From an uncultured Arachnia sp. (GTDB taxonomy: Bacteria; Actinomycetota; Actinomycetes; Propionibacteriales; Propionibacteriaceae), in the NCBI GenBank assembly GCA_947499145.1, contig CANMNB010000013.1, positions 55,275-119,274 on the forward strand: DNA of 64,000 nt. Reading direction: 5' to 3'. Position numbers and translations under genes: made by a program. The notes under the pieces are model-generated. The model searched no databases. It had not been told where the DNA came from and was given only the letters and a program-made list of their open reading frames with translations. Within the stretch, counting starts at the first letter, position 1; the number at the start of each line of letters is the position of its first letter. Shown here one piece after another: positions 43,372 through 53,083 of the stretch.

Positions 43372-45005
43372 CGGTGGTCCTCCGGAATCATCTCGATGGC
43401 GTGCACGGGGCACTGTTCGTAGCAGGTGGCACAGCCGGTGCAGCGTTCGTAGTCGAAGCGGTAGCGGTTGCCCGGGCCCAGCTTGATGATCGCGTCCTCG
43501 GGGCAGGCGCCGAAGCAGCCGTCGCACTCGAAGCAGTTGCCGCAGGAGAGACAGCGGCGGGCCTCGAACTCGGCTTCCTCCGTGGTGAGCCCGGCCACGA
43601 TCTCGCCGAAGCCCTCGAGCCGCTCCTCCACGGAGCTCTCGATCTGCTCCTTGCGGTCGTGACCGCCGAAGTACCAGACGTTCATCTGCTCGAGCGTCAC
43701 GATCGGCTTCTGGGGCAGCGGCGGGGAGGCGTCGAGGTTCAGCCACTTGTCGATGCGCTTGGCGGCCTTCTTGCCGTGGCCGACGCCGACGGTGACGGTG
43801 CGCTCCGAGGGGACGGCGTCGCCACCGGCGAAGATGCCGGGGACGTCGGTCATGAGCGAGTCGGGGTCCACCTGGACCACGTCGTCGACGAACCGCATGC
43901 CGGGGACGGTGTGCAGGAAGCCGGTGTCGGCCTCCTGCCCGATGGCGAGGATGACGGTGTCGGCGGCGAGCTTCTCGAAGCGGCCGGTGCCGCGGGCGCG
44001 GCCCTGCTCGTCGAGCTCCATGATCTCGACGGTGAGGTCGCCCTGGTCCATCGAGGTGATGGTGCGCAGCCAGTTCATCTTGACGCCCTCACGCTCCGCG
44101 CTCTCGCGCTCCTCGGCGTGGGCGGGCATCTGGTCGGAGGTGCGTCGGTAGACGATGACCGACTCCTCCGCGCCGAGGCGGCGGGCGACGCGGGCGGCGT
44201 CCATGGCGGTGTTGCCGCCGCCGTAGACGGCGACGCGGCGACCGATGACAGGACGTTCGCCGGAGGCGACGTCGCGCAGGAACGTGACGGCGTCGACCAT
44301 GCGGGAGGCATCGGCGCTCGGGATCTCGACCCGCTTGGACAGGTGGGCCCCGATGGCGACGAAGACGGCGTCGAAGCGGCCCTCGCGCTGAGTCTCGAGA
44401 AGGTCCTTGATGGGCGAGTTGGTGCGGATGACGACGCCCATGTCGACGAGGCGGGCGATCTCGGCGTCGAGGACGTGGCGCGGCAGCCGGTACTCGGGGA
44501 TGCCGTAGCGCATCATGCCGCCGGGGGTGTCGGAGGCGTCGTGGATCTCGACGTCGTGGCCGAGGCGGCGCAGGTGGTAGGCCGCGGACAGCCCGGAGGG
44601 GCCGGCGCCGACGACGAGGACGCGTCGGCCGGAGCTGCGGCGGGGTGCGTGGAACTTCCAGCCGCGCTCGATGGCGAGGTCACCCAGGTAGCGCTCGACG
44701 GAACGGATGGACACCGAGGAGTCGAGGTCGCCGCGGTTGCACGCCGTTTCACACGGGTGGTAGCAGACGCGGCCGTGGATGGCGGGGAAGGGGTTGTCGG
44801 TGGTGAGCTGTCGCCAGGCGGATTCGTGCTGGCCGATCTTGATCAGCCGCAACCATTCCTGGATGTTCTCACCGGCAGGGCACCCTGCATTGCAGGGAGG
44901 CAACATATCGAGATAAATGGGTTTGCGGGTTCTCACCGGGGCCACCCTGCCCGCGGTGGTGCTCAGATCTGGCAGGACTGTGATGTCCCGGGGTTCGCTG
45001 ACCAT
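43368..45005 (-). CDS. GltD-like FAD/NAD(P) oxidoreductase with C-terminal 2x[4Fe-4S] ferredoxin domain
   Basis: A 545-residue flavoprotein like the small subunit of glutamate synthase and NfnB/PreT. The N-terminal Fe-S region has CNAGCPAGENIQEWL and CYHPCETACNRGDLD; FAD binds at VLVVGAGPSGLSAAYHLR, NAD(P)H at VAVYGGGNTAMDAARVA, followed by GIFAGGDAV. The C-terminus has CLSCGNCFECDGCFGACPEDAI and CTGCATCYEQCPVHAIEMI. Co-translated with PFOR, it probably moves electrons between ferredoxin and NAD(P)H (inference). No gltB large subunit is nearby, so glutamate synthase is unlikely. ATG 45005 has GGAG 10 nt upstream; promoter not certain. Confidence 0.87.
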   Translation of the reverse strand: MVSEPRDITVLPDLSTTAGRVAPVRTRKPIYLDMLPPCNAGCPAGENIQEWLRLIKIGQHESAWRQLTTDNPFPAIHGRVCYHPCETACNRGDLDSSVSIRSVERYLGDLAIERGWKFHAPRRSSGRRVLVVGAGPSGLSAAYHLRRLGHDVEIHDASDTPGGMMRYGIPEYRLPRHVLDAEIARLVDMGVVIRTNSPIKDLLETQREGRFDAVFVAIGAHLSKRVEIPSADASRMVDAVTFLRDVASGERPVIGRRVAVYGGGNTAMDAARVARRLGAEESVIVYRRTSDQMPAHAEERESAEREGVKMNWLRTITSMDQGDLTVEIMELDEQGRARGTGRFEKLAADTVILAIGQEADTGFLHTVPGMRFVDDVVQVDPDSLMTDVPGIFAGGDAVPSERTVTVGVGHGKKAAKRIDKWLNLDASPPLPQKPIVTLEQMNVWYFGGHDRKEQIESSVEERLEGFGEIVAGLTTEEAEFEARRCLSCGNCFECDGCFGACPEDAIIKLGPGNRYRFDYERCTGCATCYEQCPVHAIEMIPEDHR

Positions 45006-45094
45006 GGCAGCTGGTCTCCGTCCTACTCTGCTTACTATGCATCGTAGGAAACCGCTTTCGGCCAGCGTCCCCCGGGGTCACCGAAGGGCCGGGA

Positions 45095-45457
45095 CTAGCC
45101 CTGCTGCTGGGCTGCCTCCTGCTTGAGCGCCTCGATGTCGAGTGCCTTGATCTGCTCGACGAGGCTGTCCAGCTGCCTGCCGTTCAGGAGGCCGGACTGG
45201 CGGAACACGAGCGCCCCGTCACGGAAGCCCATGAGCGTGGGGATGGACTGGATCTCCAGCGCCGCGGCGATGTCCTGGTTCTCCTCGGTGTCCAGCTTGG
45301 CGAACACGACGTCCTCGTGGCGGCCCGAGGCCTCCTCGTAGATGGGTGAGAAGCGCTGGCAGGGCGCACACCAGTCGGCCCAGAAGTCGATCAGCACGAC
45401 GTCGTTGCCCTCGATCGTCGCAGCGAAGTTGTCCTTGTTCAGTTCGGTGGTCGACAC
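45095..45457 (-). CDS. Thioredoxin
   Basis: A 120-residue cytosolic thioredoxin with the active site WADWCAPCQRFSPIYEE (CAPC rather than the usual CGPC) near residue 34 and the cis-Pro in IQSIPTLMGFRDG near 78. It reduces protein disulfides. The C-terminus has a helix and a Gln-rich tail. GTG 45457 is chosen because GGAAGGG lies upstream; a start at 45496 would add a basic non-thioredoxin stretch. The next gene downstream is the GltD-like flavoprotein, 89 nt away on the same strand, which supports a redox role. Confidence 0.9.
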   Translation of the reverse strand: MSTTELNKDNFAATIEGNDVVLIDFWADWCAPCQRFSPIYEEASGRHEDVVFAKLDTEENQDIAAALEIQSIPTLMGFRDGALVFRQSGLLNGRQLDSLVEQIKALDIEALKQEAAQQQG

Positions 45458-45535
45458 AGTCGAGCCCTTCCGTGTTGAGGTCAGTTGGCGTCCCATACAA
45501 CCCCATGGGCGGCTCAGATATTCCCTGGGTCCGGA

Positions 45536-46042
45536 TCAGGCGAGGAACGCTGCCGCGGCGGCGCCGACGATGAGCGCCGGCCCCATGGGGATCTCGGCCT
45601 TCCGGTCACGCGTGATGATCAGGACGACGAGGCCGTGGATGCCGTGCAGGAGGATCGCAAAGACGAGTCCGCGAGCCAGAGTCACCCAGCCGAACCACCC
45701 GAGGGTGAGGCCGATGAGGCCGGCCAACTTGACGTCGCCGTAGCCGAGCATGCCGCGGGCGAGGACGGCGAGGATGACGAAACCGACGAACGTGGTCACT
45801 CCCCCGAGGACGGCGGTGAGCAGGTCCGCCCAGCGGCCGGTGGCGAGCGCGGAGCCGAGCCACCACGCGGCGACGACGGCATAGCCGGGGAAGATGATGG
45901 CGTTGGGTAGCCGGTGTTCGCGGACGTCGATGAGGATGAGGAACGCGCCGCCGATGGCGAGCAGGAGGAGCGGCACGACATCAGGGAACGGGTGCCAGAC
46001 GACGAGCAGGCCGGCAGAGACGGCGATTGCGGTGCGGACCAC
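45536..46042 (-). CDS. Prepilin peptidase, A24 family (TadV/CpaA)
   Basis: A 168-residue membrane aspartyl protease that cleaves and may methylate the Flp prepilin. The catalytic aspartates are in LIDVREHRLPNAIIFPG near residue 40 and in GMLGYGDVKLAGLIGL (GxGD) near 100. About six hydrophobic segments and the absence of the long zinc-finger N-terminal loop fit the short TadV type. GTG 46042 abuts the tadC stop. Last gene of the tad operon. Confidence 0.9.
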   Translation of the reverse strand: MVRTAIAVSAGLLVVWHPFPDVVPLLLLAIGGAFLILIDVREHRLPNAIIFPGYAVVAAWWLGSALATGRWADLLTAVLGGVTTFVGFVILAVLARGMLGYGDVKLAGLIGLTLGWFGWVTLARGLVFAILLHGIHGLVVLIITRDRKAEIPMGPALIVGAAAAAFLA

Positions 46043-46929
46043 TACGAGAAGGCCTGCATGATGTCCACGACCGCCGGGCCCAGGACGACGATGAACAACG
46101 CGGGGAGGATGAGGAGGATTAGGGGCATGGTCACCTTCACGGGGATCTGCATGGCCTTGTGTTCGGCGCGCTGCCGCCGCGCGACGCGCATCTCCCTGGC
46201 CTGGATGTTCAGCACGTCGGAGAGGGCCATACCGTACTCCTCGGCCCGGATGATGGAGCGGATGAAGCGCCGCAGCTCAGGGACGGCGGCCCGGGCTGCG
46301 AGCCCCTCGAACGCGACGCGGCGCGGCTGCCCAACCTGGATGTCCTGCAGTGTGCGGACCAGTTCCTGCGCCAGAATTCCTGTGCCGTTGCGAGCCACCC
46401 GCGCCATCGCGGCATCGAAACCGAGCCCGGCCTCCACGGCGATGGACATCTGGTCCAGCGTGTCGGGCAGCTCGAGCGAGATCGTCTGGCGACGCTTCAT
46501 CCCGGTGTTGTAGAGGAGCAGGTCCGGCAGGAAGAAGCCCCCGGCTACCAAGCCGAGCACGATGAGTACGGAGGTGGGCGACATGGAGCGCCACAGCATC
46601 AGGGTCCCCAGCAGCCCGAAGACGATGGCCACGAGAAGCTTGATGTCCAGGAGCCGACCGAGGGGCCATTCCGCCGGGCGTCCGGACTGGGCCAGGAGCC
46701 GGTCGAGGCCACGGGTGAGGGCCGGGTGCGCAATGAGGCTCCCCATCCGCCCGCGGCGGGGATCTGGACGCGTCTCGCGGCCTTCGGACACGGCGATGCC
46801 TCGGTTGAGGTTCGAGCGGACCAGCCGCGCGCTGGGGCCAGACGCCACCGCCATCCAGAACATCGCGCCCAGACCCATCGCCAGAGCCACGGACCCGGCG
46901 TAGACCACCCAGATGGAGTCGCCGATCAT
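46042..46929 (-). CDS. tadC: Tad pilus inner-membrane platform protein TadC
   Basis: A 295-residue type II secretion F-domain protein. An N-terminal membrane helix is followed by a cytosolic region, two hydrophobic segments (LLDIKLLVAIVFGLLGTLMLW and SVLIVLGLVAGGFFLPDLLLYN), the T2SSF core LELPDTLDQMSIAVEAGLGFDAAMARVA, and a C-terminal pair of helices (MPLILLILPALFIVVLGPAVVDIMQAF). It forms the platform with TadB. Overlaps or adjoins its neighbours by a few bases, as in a single operon. Confidence 0.92.
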   Translation of the reverse strand: MIGDSIWVVYAGSVALAMGLGAMFWMAVASGPSARLVRSNLNRGIAVSEGRETRPDPRRGRMGSLIAHPALTRGLDRLLAQSGRPAEWPLGRLLDIKLLVAIVFGLLGTLMLWRSMSPTSVLIVLGLVAGGFFLPDLLLYNTGMKRRQTISLELPDTLDQMSIAVEAGLGFDAAMARVARNGTGILAQELVRTLQDIQVGQPRRVAFEGLAARAAVPELRRFIRSIIRAEEYGMALSDVLNIQAREMRVARRQRAEHKAMQIPVKVTMPLILLILPALFIVVLGPAVVDIMQAFS

Positions 46930-46930
46930 G

Positions 46931-47862
46931 TCAGAACTTGATCCTTGTCAGGCTGCGGAGCCACAGTCCGCCGATCGTCAACAGGACCGCCGCCGCCGCC
47001 AGCATCAGCATGCCGATGAGGCTCTCCCTAAAGGCCGCGACGTACGTCGGGTTCGTCACCATGAGCATGCCGAACACCGCCGGTGGGAGACCCATGAGGA
47101 TGATGGCGGAGAGCTTGCCCTCGGCCGCCAACGCGTCCACCTGGCGCTTGAGTTGCACGCGCTCACGGATCGTGGCTGCCACCCCTTCGAGCACATCGGC
47201 CAAGTTGCCGCCCACCTCGCGGTTGATGGCGACGGCTTGGACGATCCAATAGTAGTCCTCGCTCTTCATGCGCCTGGCCGAGTCCTCCAGTGCCTCCACG
47301 ATGGGGCGCCCCACGCGGCTCTCGTTGAGCACCCGGGCGAACTCGGTGGACGTGGGTTCCTCCGCCTCGAGCGCGACCGTGTTGGCGGACTGCGGGAGGC
47401 TGTATCCAGCTCGCAGACCCCCGGAGAGGATCTGCAGCGTCTCCTCCAGCTGGAGGCCGAACTTCCGGCGGCGGCGATCCGTCCGCAGGCGCAGCAGCAG
47501 GAAAGCCCCGATGGGAACCAGGACCGCGAGGAACGCCCCGGCCCAGGCCCCCCTCAGAACCAGCCCTATCGCAAAGGCTGCGACCGTCCCGGAGCCGATG
47601 AGGACGACGAAGTCGGCAGGGCGGATCCGGTAGCCCGCCAGGTCGAGCGCCTCCTCGATAGCGCCGTCGCGTGGCCCGAGGAGCTTGTCGGTGCCCTGGA
47701 GCACTCTGCCCGAGAATGAGCCGAGGGCACTCTGACGCTGGTCGGGACGGTAGCGGCGCCGCTCCAGCGGGATCCTTCGCCGCGCCGTCACCAGGAGCCA
47801 GAGCACCACCAGGACGGCAACAGCCACCAAACCCCCGCCCACGGCCAAGTAGTGCGCCGCCG

Positions 47863-47866
<4 letters not shown>
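46931..47866 (-). CDS. tadB: Tad pilus inner-membrane platform protein TadB
   Basis: A 311-residue T2SSF-domain protein with the same architecture as TadC: an N-terminal helix, RIRPADFVVLIGSGTVAAFAIGLVL hydrophobic pair, the core LEETLQILSGGLRAGYSLPQSANTVA and VNREVGGNLADVLEGVAATIRERVQLKRQVDALAAEGKLSAIILMGLPPAVF, and a C-terminal hydrophobic end. Located between tadA and tadC with a 4-nt overlap and a 1-nt gap respectively. Partner of the TadA ATPase. Confidence 0.92.
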
Positions 47867-49343
<1,477 letters not shown>

Positions 49344-49347
<4 letters not shown>

Positions 49348-50519
49348 GCGAACCGCCGCCCGAAGAGTCCCCGCTTGGGCTCCGGTCCGGCCGGCGAGAC
49401 CCGGTCCACGAGCGCCCGCAGTTGCTTGCTGGCCGGGTCGCGCCCTCCGCTCTGGAGCAGCGGGATACCTTGGTTCACTGACAAGGGCACGGCCTTGGCC
49501 ACGGGGATGACCACGTCAATCCCCACGCCGATGCTGGCCTCCACGTCGGCCACCGATAGCCCCCGGCTGGACTCGAAGAAGTTGAGCACGATGTGCCGGC
49601 TCGAGGGGAATAGGCCGAGCTCGGCAAGAGTGTCGATCTCCTTGCGCAATCCCCGCACGCCGGGGACGTCGAGAGACGTCACCATGACGAGCACGTCGGT
49701 GACATCGAGCGCTGCCAAGGCATGGTCGGAGAAGCCAGGGGCCGTGTCAACAATGACGAATTCGAACTGGTCCCGGAGCACCTCCAGGAGGCGGGTGACG
49801 TCCGCCGCTGTCACGGCATCAGCCGCGGCCGGGGACTCAGAACCCGGAATGACGTAGAGGCCGGTCTCATGCTGGGTGAGGTAGCTCTTCACCGCGATCG
49901 AGTCCCGCGCTCCAGGTCCGGTGGTGACGTCGGGCAGCGCGAACTCGTGGCTGAGGTTGAGGGCTGTGGCGACGTCACCGAAATGGATGTCCAGGTCAAC
50001 CAGGACGGCGGTGTTGCCCTCCCGGCCGGCCAGCCCCACGGCGAGGTTCGAGGCGACCGTGGTCTTGCCAACCCCGCCCTTAGGTGAGACGACGCTGACT
50101 ACCGTCCCCCGTCCCTCGAAGTTCCGAGCCGCCTGTGCCTGCATGCCGGGAGCCGCCAACGACTGGACCGCCCGATCCAGGGCGACCCGGATCTCTGGGA
50201 CAGAGGCGCCTCGGTCAAGCAGGTCCTCGACGCCGGCGCGCAGGGCTTGGAGGGCCAACTCCGCCGCGGAGTCAGAGACCACGATGACGGCCAGCCCTCG
50301 GGTGTCCAGCTCGCGGGCCAGCGCGAGGGCGGCGGCGTCATCCCCGGTCCCGTCGAGGATGAAGACATTCGCGCCCTCGGTGGCCCTGACCGCCAGCAGG
50401 TCCTGGGCGGTGCGCGGCAGGCTGCGCAGGTCGAGGCGCGCCACCGTGGCGCCGCCCGCTGCCTGGGACACGCGCGTTGCGAGCCCGTCGTCGGCCGTGA
50501 CCAGGAGGGGTCGGATCAT
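49344..50519 (-). CDS. TadZ/CpaE, ParA-like pilus localisation ATPase
   Basis: A 391-residue protein with an N-terminal receiver-like domain (RPLLVTADDGLATRVSQAAGG, FILDGTGDDAAALALARELDTRG) that lacks an evident phosphoacceptor, and a C-terminal MinD/ParA ATPase domain with deviant Walker A SPKGGVGKTTVASNLAVGLA and switch region DLDIHFGDVATALNL. CpaE-type proteins place the pilus machinery. The C-terminus ends basic (KRGLFGRRFA). ATG 50519 overlaps the CpaB stop as ATGA; the longer frame from 50594 is inside cpaB. Confidence 0.9.
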
Positions 50520-51271
50520 GGCTCGAAGATGTTCGTGGCGTCGACGATGCGGGTGCCGCTGAGGTCGGAGGTCGCGCGCTCGTGGGTGAGCCACAGGAGA
50601 CCGAACTCCTGACCGTGGATGATGCGCTCAGCTAGCTCGGCCGTGACGGCCAGCGTGACGATGACGTCGTTCGACGGCGTCTGCTCCGTCTCGCCCTCCG
50701 GGGCCGCCGACGTGGCCACCGATGCGCCCTGGACCCGAACGACGAGGACCTGGTGCGTGAGGGCGTGGGTCTCCTGGAACCGGGCCGTCTCGCCGGCCTC
50801 GTCCTCGTACTCCACATCACGCGAGAGGTAGACGCCGACGGTGTCCCCGGCCTTCAGTCTTCCCCCCACCACGCGCTCGGGGGACAGTTGGATGGACAGG
50901 AGCTGGGCCTCGTCCGGGAAGGGGACGGCTACGGTCAGCTCCGTCGAGTCGGGCGAGACGAAGCGCGAGGGAAGCACCTGTTCACCGGGCGTGAGGGTGG
51001 TGTTGGCCACGTGTTCGGGATCGAGATCGCCGAGGTCGGCGAGGGAGCCCTGCGCGACGGCGTCGTTCGGCAGCGAGCGCAGTTCGGTGAACGCGGCGAG
51101 TTCACCGGCACGGGTGCCCGCGGGCACCGGCTCCGTGATGACGAGCACATCCCTTGGGTCCAGGCCCGCCAACGCCCGCTCGTCCGCACCGCTCACGTAG
51201 ACGAACAGCAGACCCGCGCCCACCACGGCCAGCACGGCGGCAAGTACCGCAGCGACACCTCGCCCCATCAC
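50516..51271 (-). CDS. cpaB: CpaB/RcpC, Tad pilus assembly protein
   Basis: A 251-residue secreted or membrane-anchored protein. One N-terminal helix (VAAVLAAVLAVVGAGLLFVYVSGAD) precedes a SAF domain (VLVITEPVPAGTRAGELAAF ... TLTPGEQVLPSRFV) and the RcpC/CpaB domain (SIQLSPERVVGGRLKAGDTVGVYLS). RcpC helps set up the secretin or pilus channel in Gram-negatives; in monoderm actinobacteria it probably acts outside the membrane. GTG 51271 or ATG 51268 can start it; AGAGGA lies just upstream. The 3' end overlaps tadZ. Confidence 0.9.
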   Translation of the reverse strand: MMGRGVAAVLAAVLAVVGAGLLFVYVSGADERALAGLDPRDVLVITEPVPAGTRAGELAAFTELRSLPNDAVAQGSLADLGDLDPEHVANTTLTPGEQVLPSRFVSPDSTELTVAVPFPDEAQLLSIQLSPERVVGGRLKAGDTVGVYLSRDVEYEDEAGETARFQETHALTHQVLVVRVQGASVATSAAPEGETEQTPSNDVIVTLAVTAELAERIIHGQEFGLLWLTHERATSDLSGTRIVDATNIFEP

Positions 51272-51293
51272 ATTCCTCTTCCCTGCCGACCGA

Positions 51294-52337
51294 TCACTCG
51301 GTTAGCTTCACGATTCTGGTGCCGAAGTCCGGGCCGCCGAGCTCGCCGTCCATTGAGGAGGTGAACTTCACGATCCGTCCCCAGATGTGTGACTTGTTCG
51401 TTGCCGGGTTGTACTCGGGGTTCTTGCCGCCCTTGGCTCCTGTGATGTAGTAGCCCTCGACCTCGAGGGAGACGAAGCCGATCACGTCGAAGGTCGCCTT
51501 GCTACCGGAGCCGACGTAGTTCTGGAACATCGGGATGGAGAAGATGTTGCCCGCCTCGGGCCCCAGGATCTCGAGGAGCTCGTCGCCGTCGCAGGGGGCG
51601 GAGTTACCCGTCTTGTTGTTCTCGTTCATTGTCCCGCCGACGGCCACGGTGGCGGAGCACCCCGCGACGTCCTCGTCATCCTCCAGCCAGCCGAAGTTGC
51701 CGGGGGCGGTGTCCGGATCACACGCCGAATCGCCGGCGTCTTCCGGCTCGTCGTCCTTCTTCTTGCCCTTGTCGTCCTTGTCCTTGCCTCCGCCAGCGCC
51801 CTTGTTCTGGATCTCGATGACGATCGGATCACCCTCCTTGGCCATGCCGGGAAGCCTCTCCTCGTCCTTCAGCCAGCACCAGGAGACGATGATGGGCGGC
51901 GCCTCGAGCGACTTGGGGGGGCCGAACTGGGCCGCCGCCACGGCCTTGACCTCGGTGGGTCCCGTGTCGCCCTGGCCCAGGAGGCCGGAGACTGCCGAGG
52001 CGAACCACGGGGTACGGTCCGACGTCGTGGTCACGCGAACCTCGCCCGGGGAGCCCGTCGCATAGTCGGTGATGTCCACCTCCACGGCCTCGGCGTTCCC
52101 GTCCACTTTGTTCAGCCCGGCCAGCAGGTCGGCGTCGGTTTCGTAGTCGCCGCAGTCGCCGGCGGCGCAGGCCTGCGCGATGGCGAGGGCCGCGGCGTCG
52201 GCGCCGTTCTGGAGCTGCTTCTTGTCGGACCAGAGGACACCGACGTCGACGGAGATCGCCGCGAAGCCGAAGAGCATGACCATCGCCAGTGCCACCGTCA
52301 CGGCGGTGGCGCCGCGGTCGTCCCTCAGCCTTGGCAT
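51294..52337 (-). CDS. TadG-like pilus assembly protein
   Basis: A 347-residue protein of the TadE/TadG type. The prepilin-like N-terminus is RLRDDRGATAVTVALAMVMLFGFAAISVDVGVLWSDKKQLQNGADAAALA, a hydrophobic helix after GATAV, with the TadG-type LQNGADAAALAIAQA continuation. The extracytoplasmic body has a Lys/Asp-rich low-complexity insertion (GGGKDKDDKGKKKDDEP) and several Cys (CAAGDC; CSATVAV). It is probably exposed at or outside the membrane. ATG 52337 overlaps the TadE-like gene by 13 nt. Confidence 0.82.
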   Translation of the reverse strand: MPRLRDDRGATAVTVALAMVMLFGFAAISVDVGVLWSDKKQLQNGADAAALAIAQACAAGDCGDYETDADLLAGLNKVDGNAEAVEVDITDYATGSPGEVRVTTTSDRTPWFASAVSGLLGQGDTGPTEVKAVAAAQFGPPKSLEAPPIIVSWCWLKDEERLPGMAKEGDPIVIEIQNKGAGGGKDKDDKGKKKDDEPEDAGDSACDPDTAPGNFGWLEDDEDVAGCSATVAVGGTMNENNKTGNSAPCDGDELLEILGPEAGNIFSIPMFQNYVGSGSKATFDVIGFVSLEVEGYYITGAKGGKNPEYNPATNKSHIWGRIVKFTSSMDGELGGPDFGTRIVKLTE

Positions 52338-52738
52338 CTCATGCTTCCCGTCCCCTGCATCGGCCGCTCGTCAAAAAAGAAGCCGGTGAGGCTGTCGTAC
52401 GTGTAATCGATGGTCACCGTGACCAAACCGTCCGCCCCGCAGGCCAGGCCACCGACCTGCGAGGCGGTCAGACTCAGCCCGGTGGCAGTCTGGACGGCCT
52501 TGTCAGCCGCCTGCGCGGCGTCCTCGTGGATCGCGAAGTCCCTGGCGGCCTCGCGAGCGGCACCCGCGAGGGTGCCCTGGTTGAAGAAGTACCAACCGAA
52601 CTCGACCACTCCCATGAGGAGGGTGAGAAGGAGAGGCAGGACCAACGCAAACTCCACGGCGGCTGCACCAGCCTCTCCCCGCTTCCGCTTACTCACGAGA
52701 AGTCCCGCCGATCCATCCGTTCGGGTGGTACAAGGCAT
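52325..52738 (-). CDS. tadE: TadE-like minor pilin
   Basis: A 137-residue pseudopilin: KRGEAGAAAVEFALVLPLLLTLLMGVVEFGWYFFNQGTLAGAAREAARDFA is a textbook TadE domain with a Glu five residues into the helix, followed by a small extracytoplasmic domain with two Cys. Start choice is open: ATG 52738 is coupled to the flp stop as TGATG, while GTG 52696 gives a shorter start (SKRKRGEAG) closer to other TadE proteins. TadE proteins are processed by the TadV peptidase encoded downstream. Confidence 0.85.
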   Translation of the reverse strand: MPCTTRTDGSAGLLVSKRKRGEAGAAAVEFALVLPLLLTLLMGVVEFGWYFFNQGTLAGAAREAARDFAIHEDAAQAADKAVQTATGLSLTASQVGGLACGADGLVTVTIDYTYDSLTGFFFDERPMQGTGSMRCQG

Positions 52739-52923
52739 CACTCGACGGCGCCACCCAAGCCCTCGACGACCTCTTCGAAGAGCGTCACCAGCTCATCTCC
52801 AACGAGCCCAACGGTGACGATGATTGCAACCGCAATGAGAGCCACCATCAGGCCGTACTCGACCGCGGTGGCACCCTTCTCGGACTTGCGGAGGTTGTTG
52901 ATGAACAGCTGAAGTTCGTACAC
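52738..52923 (-). CDS. flp: Flp-family type IVb pilin
   Basis: A 61-residue major pilin subunit. The prepilin cleavage and hydrophobic motif is EKGATAVEYGLMVALIAVAIIVTVGLVG, with G/A-T-A-V-E-Y as in Flp pilins; cleavage is expected after the Gly of KGA. A short acidic tail follows (DELVTLFEEVVEGLGGAVE). GTG 52923 is preceded by AGGAAAGG about 9 nt upstream. First gene of the tad operon and probably the most highly expressed. Confidence 0.93.
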   Translation of the reverse strand: MYELQLFINNLRKSEKGATAVEYGLMVALIAVAIIVTVGLVGDELVTLFEEVVEGLGGAVE

Positions 52924-53002
52924 GGGGGTGCACCTTTCCTAAAGGGGTTGTCGGAACTCCTATGCTCCGTCGTAGCGCCATGCTAGACCAGTAGTCACCA
53001 AC

Positions 53003-53020
53003 TGTGGAAGGATTCCCACA
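53003..53020. promoter_or_regulatory. Inverted repeat between flp and the VWA gene
   Basis: TGTGG (53003-53007) and CCACA (53016-53020) form a perfect 5-bp inverted repeat with an 8-nt spacer, in the divergent interval between flp and the VWA gene. TATATT (53033-53038) is the best plus-strand -10; the minus-strand flp promoter is unclear, with TAGCAT near 52982-52987 one candidate. Regulatory function is inferred from position. Confidence 0.4.
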
Positions 53021-53083
53021 TTGGAAAGTTCATATATTCTTCGGAGCCAGGAGGAACTTGATTCTAGGCAGAAGAGGAGCCTT

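Noticed and set aside
53021..53083. TTG start of the VWA gene at 53021
   Set aside because: It would put 21 polar residues before the signal peptide; GTG 53084 has a Shine-Dalgarno and starts at the signal sequence.
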